This document shows, in pieces, positions 1-9,831 of a stretch of DNA of 64,000 nucleotides. Numbering within the stretch: position 1 is the first letter of the stretch; each line of letters opens with the position of its first letter. A program made the translations under genes and the position numbers. The notes beneath the pieces are model-generated. The model had not been told where the DNA came from. It ran no database searches and saw only the letters and a program-made list of their open reading frames with translations. Source of the stretch: Lachnospira eligens (GTDB lineage: Bacteria > Bacillota > Clostridia > Lachnospirales > Lachnospiraceae); assembly GCF_009680455.1 (NCBI RefSeq), contig NZ_WKRD01000002.1, positions 248,001-312,000 of the forward strand, given 5' to 3'.

Positions 1-505
1 CAACTCCGTTATAAGCAAGCTCTCCATCTACATCTTCAAGCTCATAATGCCAGCCTTCCTGCTTGAATATCTCCTCATGCTCATACATTGCAGGATAGAA
101 TACCGCATCCATATAGACATCCATAATATTCTTAAAATCTGCCATATTGCAGCTTGCAACAGGATATACTGTCTTATCCGGATAAGTCATTGCATTAAGA
201 AATGTGTTAAGAGAACCCTTGCATAGTTCTACAAATGGGTCTTTAACCGGATATTTTCTTGAACCACACAAGGTAGAATGTTCAATTATATGCTGCATTC
301 CCGTGTCATTATCCGGTGGTGTCTTAAAACCTATAGAAAATACCTTGTTATCATCATCATTAGAAATAATTGCAACTCTCGCACCTGATTTCTTATGCTT
401 TAATAAAAGTCCTACAGAATTAAGGTCATTAAGCTTTTCAATGTTCACAAGCTCATATGCACCGTAATCTTTATTAAGTTCGTTATATCTTGTCTCTAAA
501 TTCAT
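1..505 (-). CDS. M16C-type zinc metalloprotease (presequence protease-like), N-terminal part
   Basis: Partial gene cut by the left edge; 168 residues are visible from an ATG at 505. The inverted zinc-binding motif HxxEH of the M16 (insulinase/pitrilysin) family is seen as HIIEH at residues 72-76, followed by the typical STLCGSRKYPVKDPF segment. This N-terminal layout matches the roughly 970-residue PreP/M16C subfamily, which degrades peptides inside a clamshell chamber. A GGAG lies about 14 nt upstream of the ATG, a rather long spacing. The gene lies downstream of dnaJ on the same strand but beyond a hairpin at 561-595, so it is probably a separate unit. The family call is firm; the substrate is unknown. 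Confidence 0.88.
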   Translation of the reverse strand, partial: MNLETRYNELNKDYGAYELVNIEKLNDLNSVGLLLKHKKSGARVAIISNDDDNKVFSIGFKTPPDNDTGMQHIIEHSTLCGSRKYPVKDPFVELCKGSLNTFLNAMTYPDKTVYPVASCNMADFKNIMDVYMDAVFYPAMYEHEEIFKQEGWHYELEDVDGELAYNGV

Positions 506-560
506 ATTACTGCTTTAATCTCCAATCTTTACAATAAGGAATTATACATATAAATATAAT

Positions 561-595
561 ACCCCACAATGTAGGATTTTACCACATTGTGGGGT
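561..595 (-). terminator. Hairpin terminator after dnaJ
   Basis: A perfect 12-bp inverted repeat (561-572 with 584-595) has an 11-nt loop and sits just downstream of the dnaJ stop on the minus strand. The tail on that strand is AT-rich (ATTATATTTATA), not a clean T-run. It probably ends the hrcA-grpE-dnaK-dnaJ transcript, perhaps incompletely. Confidence 0.6.
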
Positions 596-632
596 GAGTG
601 TAAACTTACATTACATATGTAAGCTATAGTAT

Positions 633-1760
633 TTATTTGCCGAAAAGACCTTTCTTCTTACCGTGTCTTTCATTGCCTGTAAGCGCCTTTTCATATGCCA
701 TAAGTGCGTCCTTCTGCTCCTGATTAAGCTTTGTAGGAATATCAACTATTAAAGTGATATAATGATCGCCTCTCTGTGCTGCATTTCTTACACTTGGCAT
801 ACCTTTGCCTTTAAGTCTTACTCTTGTACCTGATGCTGTTCCCGGCTTAACTTCGTACAATACTTCTCCATCAACAGTCTTAACCTTGATTTCACCGCCA
901 AGTACCGCTGTTGGATAGCTTATTACAACATTAGAGAATATATTGTATCCGTCTCTTTCAAATTCTGTGCTTGCTGAGATAATAACAGCAACTAAGAGGT
1001 CACCTCTTGGTCCGCCATTAACTCCCGGCTCACCTTTGCCCTGTATACGTACGCACTGACCATTATCGATACCTGCCGGGATATTGACTTCGATAGTCTT
1101 CTTGCTGCTTATATAGCCTGTTCCGTAACAATCCGGACACTTCTCCTTAATTATCTTACCAGTTCCATGACAGTCAGGACATGGCTGCTGGCTTCTTACC
1201 ATTCCAAGGAATGACTGCTGTGTGAAAGTCACCTGTCCACGACCACCACATTTGCTACAGGTCTCTGGTGATGTACCAGGCTTAGCTCCTGTACCGTGAC
1301 AGCTTGAGCACTCATCCTTTAATGTAACATCTATCTTCTTGGTTGTTCCCCTTACTGACTCGTCAAATGTAATTCTTACATTAACTCTTACATCAGCACC
1401 TCTTCTTGGTCCATTGCTGTTTCGTCTGCTTCCGCCGCCTCCGAACATACCGCCAAAGAGATCTCCGAAAATATCTCCCATGTCACCAAAATCGAAATCG
1501 AAGCCACCTGCTCCAGCTCCACCTGCTCCGCCTTCAAATGCGGCATGGCCAAACTGGTCATACTGTCTTCTCTTTTCAGCATCGCTTAACACCGCATAAG
1601 CTTCAGAAGCCTCTTTGAATTTTATTTCAGCTTCTTTATCTCCTGGATTCATATCAGGATGATATTTCTTTGCAAGTTGTCTGTATGCTTTCTTAATAGC
1701 AGCGTCATCGGCATCCTTAGGCACGCCAAGGACTTCATAATAATCTCTCTTATCTGCCAT
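633..1760 (-). CDS. dnaJ: Chaperone protein DnaJ (Hsp40)
   Basis: Co-chaperone that delivers unfolded proteins to DnaK and stimulates its ATPase. The 375 residues have full type I architecture: a J domain at about 1-70 with the HPD motif at 34-36, a Gly/Phe-rich region to about residue 115, four CxxCxGxG zinc-binding repeats at about 145-215, and the C-terminal substrate-binding domains. GAGGAAG stands about 4-7 nt before the ATG. It is the last gene of the heat-shock operon, 89 nt after dnaK, with a stem-loop in the gap. Regulation is expected through the CIRCE element upstream of hrcA. Confidence 0.98.
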   Translation of the reverse strand: MADKRDYYEVLGVPKDADDAAIKKAYRQLAKKYHPDMNPGDKEAEIKFKEASEAYAVLSDAEKRRQYDQFGHAAFEGGAGGAGAGGFDFDFGDMGDIFGDLFGGMFGGGGSRRNSNGPRRGADVRVNVRITFDESVRGTTKKIDVTLKDECSSCHGTGAKPGTSPETCSKCGGRGQVTFTQQSFLGMVRSQQPCPDCHGTGKIIKEKCPDCYGTGYISSKKTIEVNIPAGIDNGQCVRIQGKGEPGVNGGPRGDLLVAVIISASTEFERDGYNIFSNVVISYPTAVLGGEIKVKTVDGEVLYEVKPGTASGTRVRLKGKGMPSVRNAAQRGDHYITLIVDIPTKLNQEQKDALMAYEKALTGNERHGKKKGLFGK

Positions 1761-1793
1761 GATTGCTTCCTCTTTCTTATTTAATCAACAGAA

Positions 1794-1821
1794 ACTGCAC
1801 GGAGTTTACACCCCATGCAGT
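1794..1821 (-). other. dnaK-dnaJ intergenic stem-loop
   Basis: On the minus strand ACTGCATGG pairs with CCGTGCAGT (9 bp, one G-U) around a 10-nt loop. It is not followed by a T-run, so an mRNA processing or stability element that sets the DnaK/DnaJ ratio is more likely than a terminator. The function is inferred from position only. Confidence 0.4.
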
Positions 1822-1849
1822 CCTTATTCCAGTCAGTTATTGCTGACAA

Positions 1850-3751
<1,902 letters not shown>

Positions 3752-3803
3752 CTATAATTAAATTGATTAATACCTTATGTTACATATGCTTTCTGGCTTA
3801 TCG

Positions 3804-4442
3804 CTAGTTAGCAACCTTGACCATGCTGTGTCTTATAACCTGGTCTCTGTATGTGTAGCCCTTCTCAAACTCTTCAACTACGATGTTCTCTCCAACTGAA
3901 TCATCCTCAACATGCATTACTGCATTGTGGAAATCCGGATTGAACTCACCGCCTAAAGCTTCAATAGGCTTAACATCTGCATCCTCAAGCATCTTTAAAA
4001 GCTGCTTGTGAACCATATCCATTCCCTTAGCGAATGGAGTTTCAAGTTCCTCATCTGTCACACTCTTAAATCCTCTGTCGAAGTTATCAACAATAGGTAA
4101 AAGCTTCTTAATGATATCTGAGGCTCCCATCTCGAACATAGTAGATTTCTCTTTCTCTGTTCTCTTTCTGAAATTATCAAACTCAGCCATCTGCCTCTTT
4201 ACTCTGTCCTGAAGTTCTTCTATAACTGCATCCTTAGGATCTTTCTTCTTAGAGCTCTCAGTGCTCTCATCCTGTGCCTCGGCCTTGTCTGATTCATCAG
4301 CTTCACATGTATTCTGACTTTCATCAGCCTTACATTCTGATTCGCAGTTGCAGGCTTCTTCTTTCTTAGCATCAGTCTCCTGATTCTTTACTTCATCCTG
4401 AACTGTCTCTTCTGATTTCTTTTTCTTTACATCCTTTGACAC
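3804..4442 (-). CDS. grpE: Nucleotide exchange factor GrpE
   Basis: Releases ADP from DnaK and acts as the thermosensor of the chaperone cycle. The 212 residues comprise a charged, probably disordered Lys/Glu-rich N-terminus (1-75), a long coiled coil (about 75-130) and the C-terminal beta domain ending in the family signature near GYTYRDQVIRHSMV. Translation starts at GTG (4442), with GGAAAGG about 11 nt upstream overlapping the end of hrcA; the genes are 17 nt apart. An oddity is that four cysteines sit in the acidic N-terminal tail (CNCESEC, then one more after nine residues), whereas this tail usually has none. Confidence 0.97.
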   Translation of the reverse strand: MSKDVKKKKSEETVQDEVKNQETDAKKEEACNCESECKADESQNTCEADESDKAEAQDESTESSKKKDPKDAVIEELQDRVKRQMAEFDNFRKRTEKEKSTMFEMGASDIIKKLLPIVDNFDRGFKSVTDEELETPFAKGMDMVHKQLLKMLEDADVKPIEALGGEFNPDFHNAVMHVEDDSVGENIVVEEFEKGYTYRDQVIRHSMVKVAN

Positions 4443-4459
4443 TTCAATACCAACCTTTC

Positions 4460-5554
4460 CTAAGTTTTCTTAAATACATCATCCAAATGCGTCTGCATCT
4501 CTTTTAAGGTATCAACAACCTTTTCATAATCCATACGCTTCGGTCCAATAATACCAATTGTTCCCTTCATTCCATCCTGCAATTCATATGTGGCTGTTAC
4601 CACACTACAGTCCTTCATGGACTCAACCGGTGTTTCATTTCCTATATATACCTGAATGCCGTGGTTATCATCTTCAGTCTTATCTGAATCATCCTTGTCA
4701 TTAACAAGTCCAGACAAGCCCTGTTTTTCCTCCAAGGCATATATAAGCTCACTTGCTTTCCCGGAATCACTAAGCTCCGGATACTTGAATATGTTAGTTG
4801 CGCCGCTTGTGTATATCTTCAGGTCGTCAGCCTTACTTATAGTCTCAACAATCGCGTCTAACACTTCTTTAACAATACCCATATGCTCACCTGCCTGACT
4901 CTCCATCTTGGATATAAGTCCCAGATGCATTTCCTGCAATGTAAGACCTGTGAGTGTTGTATTAAGAAGAAGATTAAGCTTCAGAAGATTCTCTGGTGAA
5001 ATATCCTCGCTGATAGTTATAACCTTGTTCCTTATAAGATTACCTTCCATAACAATAACAGCAAGAAGCTTATTCGGTTCAAGCTGTGAAAGCTGAACAA
5101 ATCTTAACTTATTACCAGTTACCTTAGGAGTTGTTATCATCGTGGCATAATTAGTATTATTCGCCAGAACCTTTGCTACATTCTGAAGAAGCTCCTCTAC
5201 TCTGTCTACCTTCTCTGATAAGGCATCCTTCATAGAATCAAGTTCTCTCTCTTTATCACCAACCTGCTGTTCTCTTAAGGATATCTCTTCCTCTTTCTGG
5301 GCCATTAAATCGTCAACATATAATCTGTAACCCTTATCAGTTGGAATTCTTCCAGCAGAGGTATGTGGCTGTACAATGTAGCCAAGCTCTTCTAAGTCTG
5401 CCATCTCATTCCTTATAGTTGCTGAACTTAGCTGTAAGTCAGTCAGCTTGGAAATCGTTCTTGAGCCAACCGGTTCTCCGGTATCAAGATAATTCTGAAT
5501 AACAGCTTTAAGTATCTTAACCTTACGGTCATCCAGTCGTCCATCCGTCTCCAT
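4460..5554 (-). CDS. hrcA: Heat-inducible transcription repressor HrcA
   Basis: Dimeric repressor that binds CIRCE and shuts off class I heat-shock genes. The 364 residues carry an N-terminal winged helix with GEPVGSRTISK and the SSATIRNEMADLEELGY recognition segment, a GAF-like middle domain and an inserted dimerising domain. The start was placed at ATG 5554 because AAAGGAG lies 8 nt upstream of it. An upstream in-frame ATG at 5587 lies inside the CIRCE element and has no ribosome binding site. HrcA heads the operon, so it controls its own synthesis along with grpE, dnaK and dnaJ. Confidence 0.97.
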   Translation of the reverse strand: METDGRLDDRKVKILKAVIQNYLDTGEPVGSRTISKLTDLQLSSATIRNEMADLEELGYIVQPHTSAGRIPTDKGYRLYVDDLMAQKEEEISLREQQVGDKERELDSMKDALSEKVDRVEELLQNVAKVLANNTNYATMITTPKVTGNKLRFVQLSQLEPNKLLAVIVMEGNLIRNKVITISEDISPENLLKLNLLLNTTLTGLTLQEMHLGLISKMESQAGEHMGIVKEVLDAIVETISKADDLKIYTSGATNIFKYPELSDSGKASELIYALEEKQGLSGLVNDKDDSDKTEDDNHGIQVYIGNETPVESMKDCSVVTATYELQDGMKGTIGIIGPKRMDYEKVVDTLKEMQTHLDDVFKKT

Positions 5555-5576
5555 GGCATCCTCTCCTTTCATCTTG

Positions 5577-5603
5577 TTAGCACTCATTAAGTTGGAGTGC
5601 TAA
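5577..5603. promoter_or_regulatory. CIRCE operator (HrcA binding site)
   Basis: The exact consensus TTAGCACTC-N9-GAGTGCTAA is present (arms 5577-5585 and 5595-5603). It overlaps the start of the transcript just downstream of the -10 box at 5617-5622 and ends 22 bp before the chosen hrcA start. HrcA bound here blocks transcription of the operon; heat stress releases it because refolding HrcA depends on the GroE chaperonin. Confidence 0.98.
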
Positions 5604-5616
5604 TATCGATACATTT

Positions 5617-5645
5617 AAGATATCACTACCCTAACATGATGTCAA
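5617..5645 (-). promoter_or_regulatory. Sigma-A type promoter of the hrcA operon
   Basis: On the minus strand TTGACA (5640-5645) is followed after exactly 17 bp by TATCTT (5617-5622). Transcription would begin near 5610, just before CIRCE, which is the standard arrangement for HrcA control. Confidence 0.88.
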
Positions 5646-5685
5646 CAACAATATTTCTTTTTTCTATAAATAATTTATAAATTTA

Positions 5686-5714
5686 TTGAACAGAATCTTA
5701 ACATACTATATAAT
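5686..5714 (+). promoter_or_regulatory. Promoter of the C39-like peptidase gene
   Basis: TTGAAC (5686-5691), a 17-bp spacer and TATAAT (5709-5714) precede an AAGGAG ribosome binding site and ATG at 5766. It is divergent from the hrcA promoter. Confidence 0.75.
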
Positions 5715-5765
5715 TCAGCTATAAATATCATTATTATATATAGAGATATTTACCAAGGAGTTATA

Positions 5766-6641
5766 ATGAAAAAGCACAGTTCAAAAAAAACTTTTTTAAA
5801 GATTCTGCTTATACTTTCTCTTATTGCTGCATCTGTTACAATATTATCATTCCTTATTGATATGAAAAATTCTTCTCCTGATAATGTAAGTATTAACATA
5901 ACGCCAGTTGGAACTATTTCATCGGATGATTTATCGCGTGGGGAAGTTAATAATTCTGACAATTCACAGGAAGATAATAAAAATAATAATTCAGAGGATT
6001 CTTATAAAGATTTTCACAATACAATTCACTCTGAAAATGAACTGAAAGAACTACTGGCATCTGGAAGGAAAGCGTATATAGATAATTTCCCGTGTCTGAA
6101 TCAGTTACCGGAGCTTCCTACCGGCTGTGAAGTCACTTCACTTACTATGGTTCTTAACTATCTTGGATATGATGCTGATAAGACTGATATTGCAGCTAAT
6201 TATCTAGAAAAAGGGGATTATCCTGATGCTAATCCCAACACTACATTTGTAGGAACACCTTTTGATAAAGCTTCTTATGGATGCTTTGCTCCTGTAATCA
6301 CTGATTGTGCCAATCTGTATGGTGCCCATGCCATTAATATATCAGGTGCCTCAATCGATCAGTTCTGCCAATATGTTGAGAATGGGCAGCCTGTTATTGT
6401 CTGGGCAACTATGAATATGGAGTCCACTGATTATGGTTCTTCTGTATGGATTGCTAAGGATGGTCAGCTTGTTATCTGGCCCGGTATGGAACACTGCCTT
6501 GTTATGATTGGATTTGATTCTGCCAAAAATGAAGTATATATGGCGGATCCCCTTAACGAAAATGTAACAACCTATAATTTTTCTGTATTTTATCAAAGAT
6601 GGCTTGAACTTGGCTGTCAGGGAGTAATTGTTGACAGATAA
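5766..6641 (+). CDS. Exported C39-family cysteine peptidase-like protein
   Basis: 291 residues with a basic N-terminus and one hydrophobic segment (about 10-32) that serves as signal peptide or anchor, then a Ser/Asn-rich linker to about residue 95. The rest matches the C39_2 peptidase-like fold: Cys in LPTGCEVTSLTMVLNYLG, His in GMEHCLVMIGFD, and Asp in ADPLNE form the expected triad. Such proteins in Lachnospiraceae are cell-surface or exported, with unknown substrates. AAGGAG stands 7 nt before the ATG. It is monocistronic, with its own promoter and a strong shared terminator. The domain call is confident; activity is inferred. Confidence 0.85.
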   Translation: MKKHSSKKTFLKILLILSLIAASVTILSFLIDMKNSSPDNVSINITPVGTISSDDLSRGEVNNSDNSQEDNKNNNSEDSYKDFHNTIHSENELKELLASGRKAYIDNFPCLNQLPELPTGCEVTSLTMVLNYLGYDADKTDIAANYLEKGDYPDANPNTTFVGTPFDKASYGCFAPVITDCANLYGAHAINISGASIDQFCQYVENGQPVIVWATMNMESTDYGSSVWIAKDGQLVIWPGMEHCLVMIGFDSAKNEVYMADPLNENVTTYNFSVFYQRWLELGCQGVIVDR

Positions 6642-6644
6642 GTA

Positions 6645-6686
6645 AAAAATCTCCGGACCTTTATTACACACGGTCCGGAGATTTTT
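6645..6686. terminator. Bidirectional terminator between the C39-like gene and thrC
   Basis: A perfect 15-bp inverted repeat (6645-6659 with 6672-6686) has A5 on one side and T5 on the other, so it works in both directions for two convergent genes. Confidence 0.93.
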
Positions 6687-6700
6687 ATTTTCTTATAATA

Positions 6701-8188
6701 TTAGATTCCAAGAATCTTCTTAACTTCATCACACATCTTATCAGAATCGCATACAGTATCATGAAGAACTGGTGCTGTTCTGATTTCTTCAATTGCATTA
6801 GGAACTTTGACATTGCTTATCTTGCTAAGCTCATCTACAAGTTCGAAGTCTCCCATTGAATCATATTTGGAATCAATAGCATTCATAACGCTTCTTGTAA
6901 ACTTATATGGGCTTGCTGTTGAAGCAATAACTGTCTTAGTTGTATCGCCAGTTTCTTTTCTGTACTTATCATATACAGTTGCAGCAACTGATGTATGTGT
7001 ATCAATTACATATCCGCAATCTTCATATATCTTCTTGATTGTAGCTGCGTCCTCTGCCTCTGTAGCATAATTGCCATAGAAGTCAGCTAACTGTGCTTTC
7101 ATATCATCTGTAATCTTGTACTTTCCTTCTGACTTTAATGATGCCATAAGTTCTGCATTCTTAGCTGCATTATTACCGGCAATTCTGTATATAAGTCTCT
7201 CAAGATTACTAGAGATAAGGATATCCATAGATGGTGAAGTTGTAAGAACGAATTCTCTGTTTCTGTCATACTCACCTGTTGTGAAGAAATCATATAATAC
7301 CTTATTCTCATTAGATGCACATATAAACTTATTAATAGGAAGTCCCATATTCTTAGCATAAAATGCAGCTAAAATATTACCAAAGTTACCTGTAGGAACA
7401 ACTACATTTATCTTCTCGCCATCCTTAATCTCTCCATTAGCTAATAACTTGGCATACGCATATACATAATAAACAATCTGAGGAACAAGTCTTCCGATAT
7501 TGATTGAATTAGCTGATGAGAACTGGAATCCGGCATCATTCATAACCTTCTCTAATTCCTTATCAGAGAAAATGTTCTTAACACCTGTCTGTGCATCATC
7601 AAAGTTACCCTTTATACCAATAACATATGTATTATCACCCTTCTGGGTAACCATCTGCTTCTCCTGAATTGGACTTACACCATTCTTAGGATAAAAGACG
7701 ATAATCTTAGTTCCAGGAACATTAGCAAATCCAGCTAAAGCTGCCTTTCCTGTATCACCTGATGTAGCTGTAAGAATGACAATTTCATTCTTAACATTGT
7801 TCTTCTTTGCAGAAGTTGTAAGAAGATGTGGAAGTATAGAAAGTGCCATATCCTTGAAAGCTATTGTAGCTCCATGGAAAAGTTCAAGGAAATATTCATT
7901 CTCAACTTTAACAAGTGGAGTCATCTCCTCTGTATCAAACTTAGAATCATAAGCTCTGTCTATACAGCTCTTAAGTTCTTCCTCTGTGAAATCATCAAGC
8001 ATAAGCTTCATAACTTCATAAGCAACTTCCTTATAATTCATCTTAGACAACTCTTCTAAGCTTTTATCTAATGATGGAATACTCTCTGGTACAAAAAGTC
8101 CTCCGTCTGCTGCCAGCCCTTTTAATATAGCCTGCGATGCAGTAACCTTAACATTGTCGTCTCTAGTACTTCTGTAGAACATGCTCAT
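6701..8188 (-). CDS. thrC: Threonine synthase
   Basis: PLP enzyme that converts O-phosphohomoserine to threonine, the last step of threonine synthesis. The 495 residues fit the long bacterial/fungal-type class II ThrC. An N-terminal domain beginning MFYRSTRD is followed by the PLP-lysine segment ATIAFKDMA and the phosphate-binding GDTGKAAL loop. No other thr or hom gene is in the window, so the pathway is dispersed. A promoter with a stem-loop leader precedes the gene, and transcription ends at the shared terminator before the C39-like gene. The family call is certain. Confidence 0.97.
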   Translation of the reverse strand: MSMFYRSTRDDNVKVTASQAILKGLAADGGLFVPESIPSLDKSLEELSKMNYKEVAYEVMKLMLDDFTEEELKSCIDRAYDSKFDTEEMTPLVKVENEYFLELFHGATIAFKDMALSILPHLLTTSAKKNNVKNEIVILTATSGDTGKAALAGFANVPGTKIIVFYPKNGVSPIQEKQMVTQKGDNTYVIGIKGNFDDAQTGVKNIFSDKELEKVMNDAGFQFSSANSINIGRLVPQIVYYVYAYAKLLANGEIKDGEKINVVVPTGNFGNILAAFYAKNMGLPINKFICASNENKVLYDFFTTGEYDRNREFVLTTSPSMDILISSNLERLIYRIAGNNAAKNAELMASLKSEGKYKITDDMKAQLADFYGNYATEAEDAATIKKIYEDCGYVIDTHTSVAATVYDKYRKETGDTTKTVIASTASPYKFTRSVMNAIDSKYDSMGDFELVDELSKISNVKVPNAIEEIRTAPVLHDTVCDSDKMCDEVKKILGI

Positions 8189-8218
8189 CTTTAATACACC
8201 TCATAATTAATATAGTGT

Positions 8219-8276
8219 GCCTGCGTTAACGTCGCAAGCTTTTGATATTATACAACAGACTTCTGTACAAAAACAA
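8219..8276 (-). promoter_or_regulatory. thrC promoter with inverted repeat and 5' UTR hairpin
   Basis: TTGTTT (8271-8276), an 18-bp spacer and TATAAT (8247-8252) lie on the minus strand. Inside the spacer is the imperfect palindrome ACAGACTTCTGT (8255-8266). Downstream, in the leader, GCTTGCG pairs with CGCAGGC (8219-8239). The -10 box is convincing; an operator role for the palindrome is a guess. Confidence 0.55.
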
Positions 8277-8310
8277 TACCCTTATGTACGAAATACATTT
8301 TAAAATAATA

Positions 8311-9141
8311 TTACTTTGCAGTTACAGGTACACACATCAGCACATATAACATCTCTTCTTCATCTTCATATGCCTTGCTTATAACAATTCCTGTCACGTC
8401 TCCTGCTACTTTAAAATTATGTTCTTTCATATATGTAATATGCTTTCCTATCATAATCTGACGAACCTCATCATCAGACTTTTCACTCATCAGGCTTAAT
8501 TTTGCAGGAACTCTTGAGATTCCCATAACAGATGGCTTGGCTGTATAATGCCCGGCATAGTCATTGGTCTTAAGACTGTATTTCTCAACATGTTCCTCTT
8601 TTACAGCGATTCCACAGCATATAGTAAATCTGCCCTTTTCAATCTCTTCCTTTGGAATCATATATATGTGTTGTAATTCAGGAGAATTATACAGAAATTC
8701 TTTCACCTGCAATAACCGTTCCGGCTCCTGAAGCAGTTTTTCACCATATTTGTACAAAACATATCTAAGGTCAAGGCTGTTCTTCTCATATATGTCCGAA
8801 TTGACTGCAGCCTTATTCATCAGCACATAATCATCTTTCAGCCGGTGCCTTAAATATGTCATATACGCAATCTGCCTGTCCATCTCATCCATGCGTTCTT
8901 TGTATGCCTCAATAGACTGTTCTAATGAAAAATGCTGCATCTTTGCTATCTGTTCATGTGAAAACCCATACTTCACATGCATTTTAGCATTAAGTACGCC
9001 GAATATCCCATCATCATCATAATACCTGTATCCACTGTTTTCATCGCGCACAGCCGATATATACCCCATATCCTCATATCGTCTGACAGTATTAGTAGAT
9101 ACATCTAATAATTTTGCCAGATCACTAATCTTATATCTCAT
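8311..9141 (-). CDS. MerR-family regulator with GyrI-like effector domain
   Basis: 276 residues. The N-terminal MerR winged helix (about 1-70) is clear: MRYKISDLAKLLDVS, NTVRRYEDMGYI and the Tyr-rich wing GYRYYDDDG. A dimerisation coil (about 75-125) follows, then a C-terminal half that resembles the GyrI-like/AraC effector-binding fold (about 130-276). This BltR/TipA-like layout usually senses small hydrophobic molecules and twists a promoter with an over-long spacer. GAGG lies 8 nt before the ATG. It follows the lipoprotein gene by 25 nt on the same strand, so both may be one unit. The target is unknown. Confidence 0.88.
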   Translation of the reverse strand: MRYKISDLAKLLDVSTNTVRRYEDMGYISAVRDENSGYRYYDDDGIFGVLNAKMHVKYGFSHEQIAKMQHFSLEQSIEAYKERMDEMDRQIAYMTYLRHRLKDDYVLMNKAAVNSDIYEKNSLDLRYVLYKYGEKLLQEPERLLQVKEFLYNSPELQHIYMIPKEEIEKGRFTICCGIAVKEEHVEKYSLKTNDYAGHYTAKPSVMGISRVPAKLSLMSEKSDDEVRQIMIGKHITYMKEHNFKVAGDVTGIVISKAYEDEEEMLYVLMCVPVTAK

Positions 9142-9166
9142 ATTTTTTGCCTCTTAATATAATATT

Positions 9167-9613
9167 TTAGTAAGCCGGAACAAATGGCAGCTCTATCGGA
9201 TCTGTCTTTATATTTTCCGTTTTATCGTTTTCTGAACTGGTACCGTCTGTTCCTGAAGTATCCTTATCAGCCGCATCGCTACTGGCGGCAGCAGTACTTT
9301 CGGGTACGATACTTACTGGCGGCAGCTCAGAATTAATGTTATTATCCTGCGCATCAGAAGCATTTTCCTGTACATTCTTTTTTTCGCCGGTCTTCTGTGA
9401 TTCACCATTTGTCTGTAACTCACCATTTGTCTGTGATTCACCAGCCGGAATCATATGTGCATCTCTGCCATCATCATATTCCTGACCGCTTTCACTTTGC
9501 AGCTTCTGGCTGTTATCAGTTGAAATGTTATTCTTATTCTTTCCACATGCTGATAACGGCAATGTCATAAGTGTAATTATCATAATTATAAATGTTATAT
9601 TTCTTTTACTCAT
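9167..9613 (-). CDS. Small lipoprotein with low-complexity tail
   Basis: 148 residues from the ATG at 9613, chosen because GAAAGG lies 7 nt upstream; a longer in-frame start at 9652 has no ribosome binding site. A signal peptide ends in the lipobox LSAC near residue 23, so the mature protein is lipid-anchored outside the membrane. The remainder is Ser/Asn/Asp/Glu-rich and contains three tandem copies of a GESQTNG-like heptad, produced by a short DNA repeat near 9400-9440. No enzymatic domain is recognised. It lies directly upstream of the MerR gene and could be co-transcribed with it. Confidence 0.75.
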   Translation of the reverse strand: MSKRNITFIIMIITLMTLPLSACGKNKNNISTDNSQKLQSESGQEYDDGRDAHMIPAGESQTNGELQTNGESQKTGEKKNVQENASDAQDNNINSELPPVSIVPESTAAASSDAADKDTSGTDGTSSENDKTENIKTDPIELPFVPAY

Positions 9614-9691
9614 TCTTTTACCTTTCAATATGTTCTGCCAATGTGTTATCATTTATTATATATAATTATATCTGTATACACAATTAATATA

Positions 9692-9700
9692 TGTTATAAT
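9692..9700 (+). promoter_or_regulatory. Extended -10 promoter upstream of the AP2-like gene
   Basis: TGTTATAAT fits an extended -10 (TG-N-TATAAT). No good -35 is seen. It would give a leader of about 125 nt before the ATG at 9832. Confidence 0.45.
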
Positions 9701-9831
9701 CTTTATATCAATGGTAGTGTCAAATGGCACATTAAATCAGAGTATAAGTTTGGGGAAGCCTACTAATATTGCAAAATGTGATGAAATAGTGGGTTTAAAG
9801 GACAAGTTTATAGAACAATTGGGGGATTCTC

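Noticed and set aside
5555..5587. Longer HrcA starting at ATG 5587
   Set aside because: That ATG lies inside the CIRCE element and has no ribosome binding site, while ATG 5554 has AAAGGAG 8 nt upstream.
9700..9831. Riboswitch in the leader of the AP2-like gene
   Set aside because: No match to the cyclic-di-GMP, purine, SAM or other aptamer cores I know.
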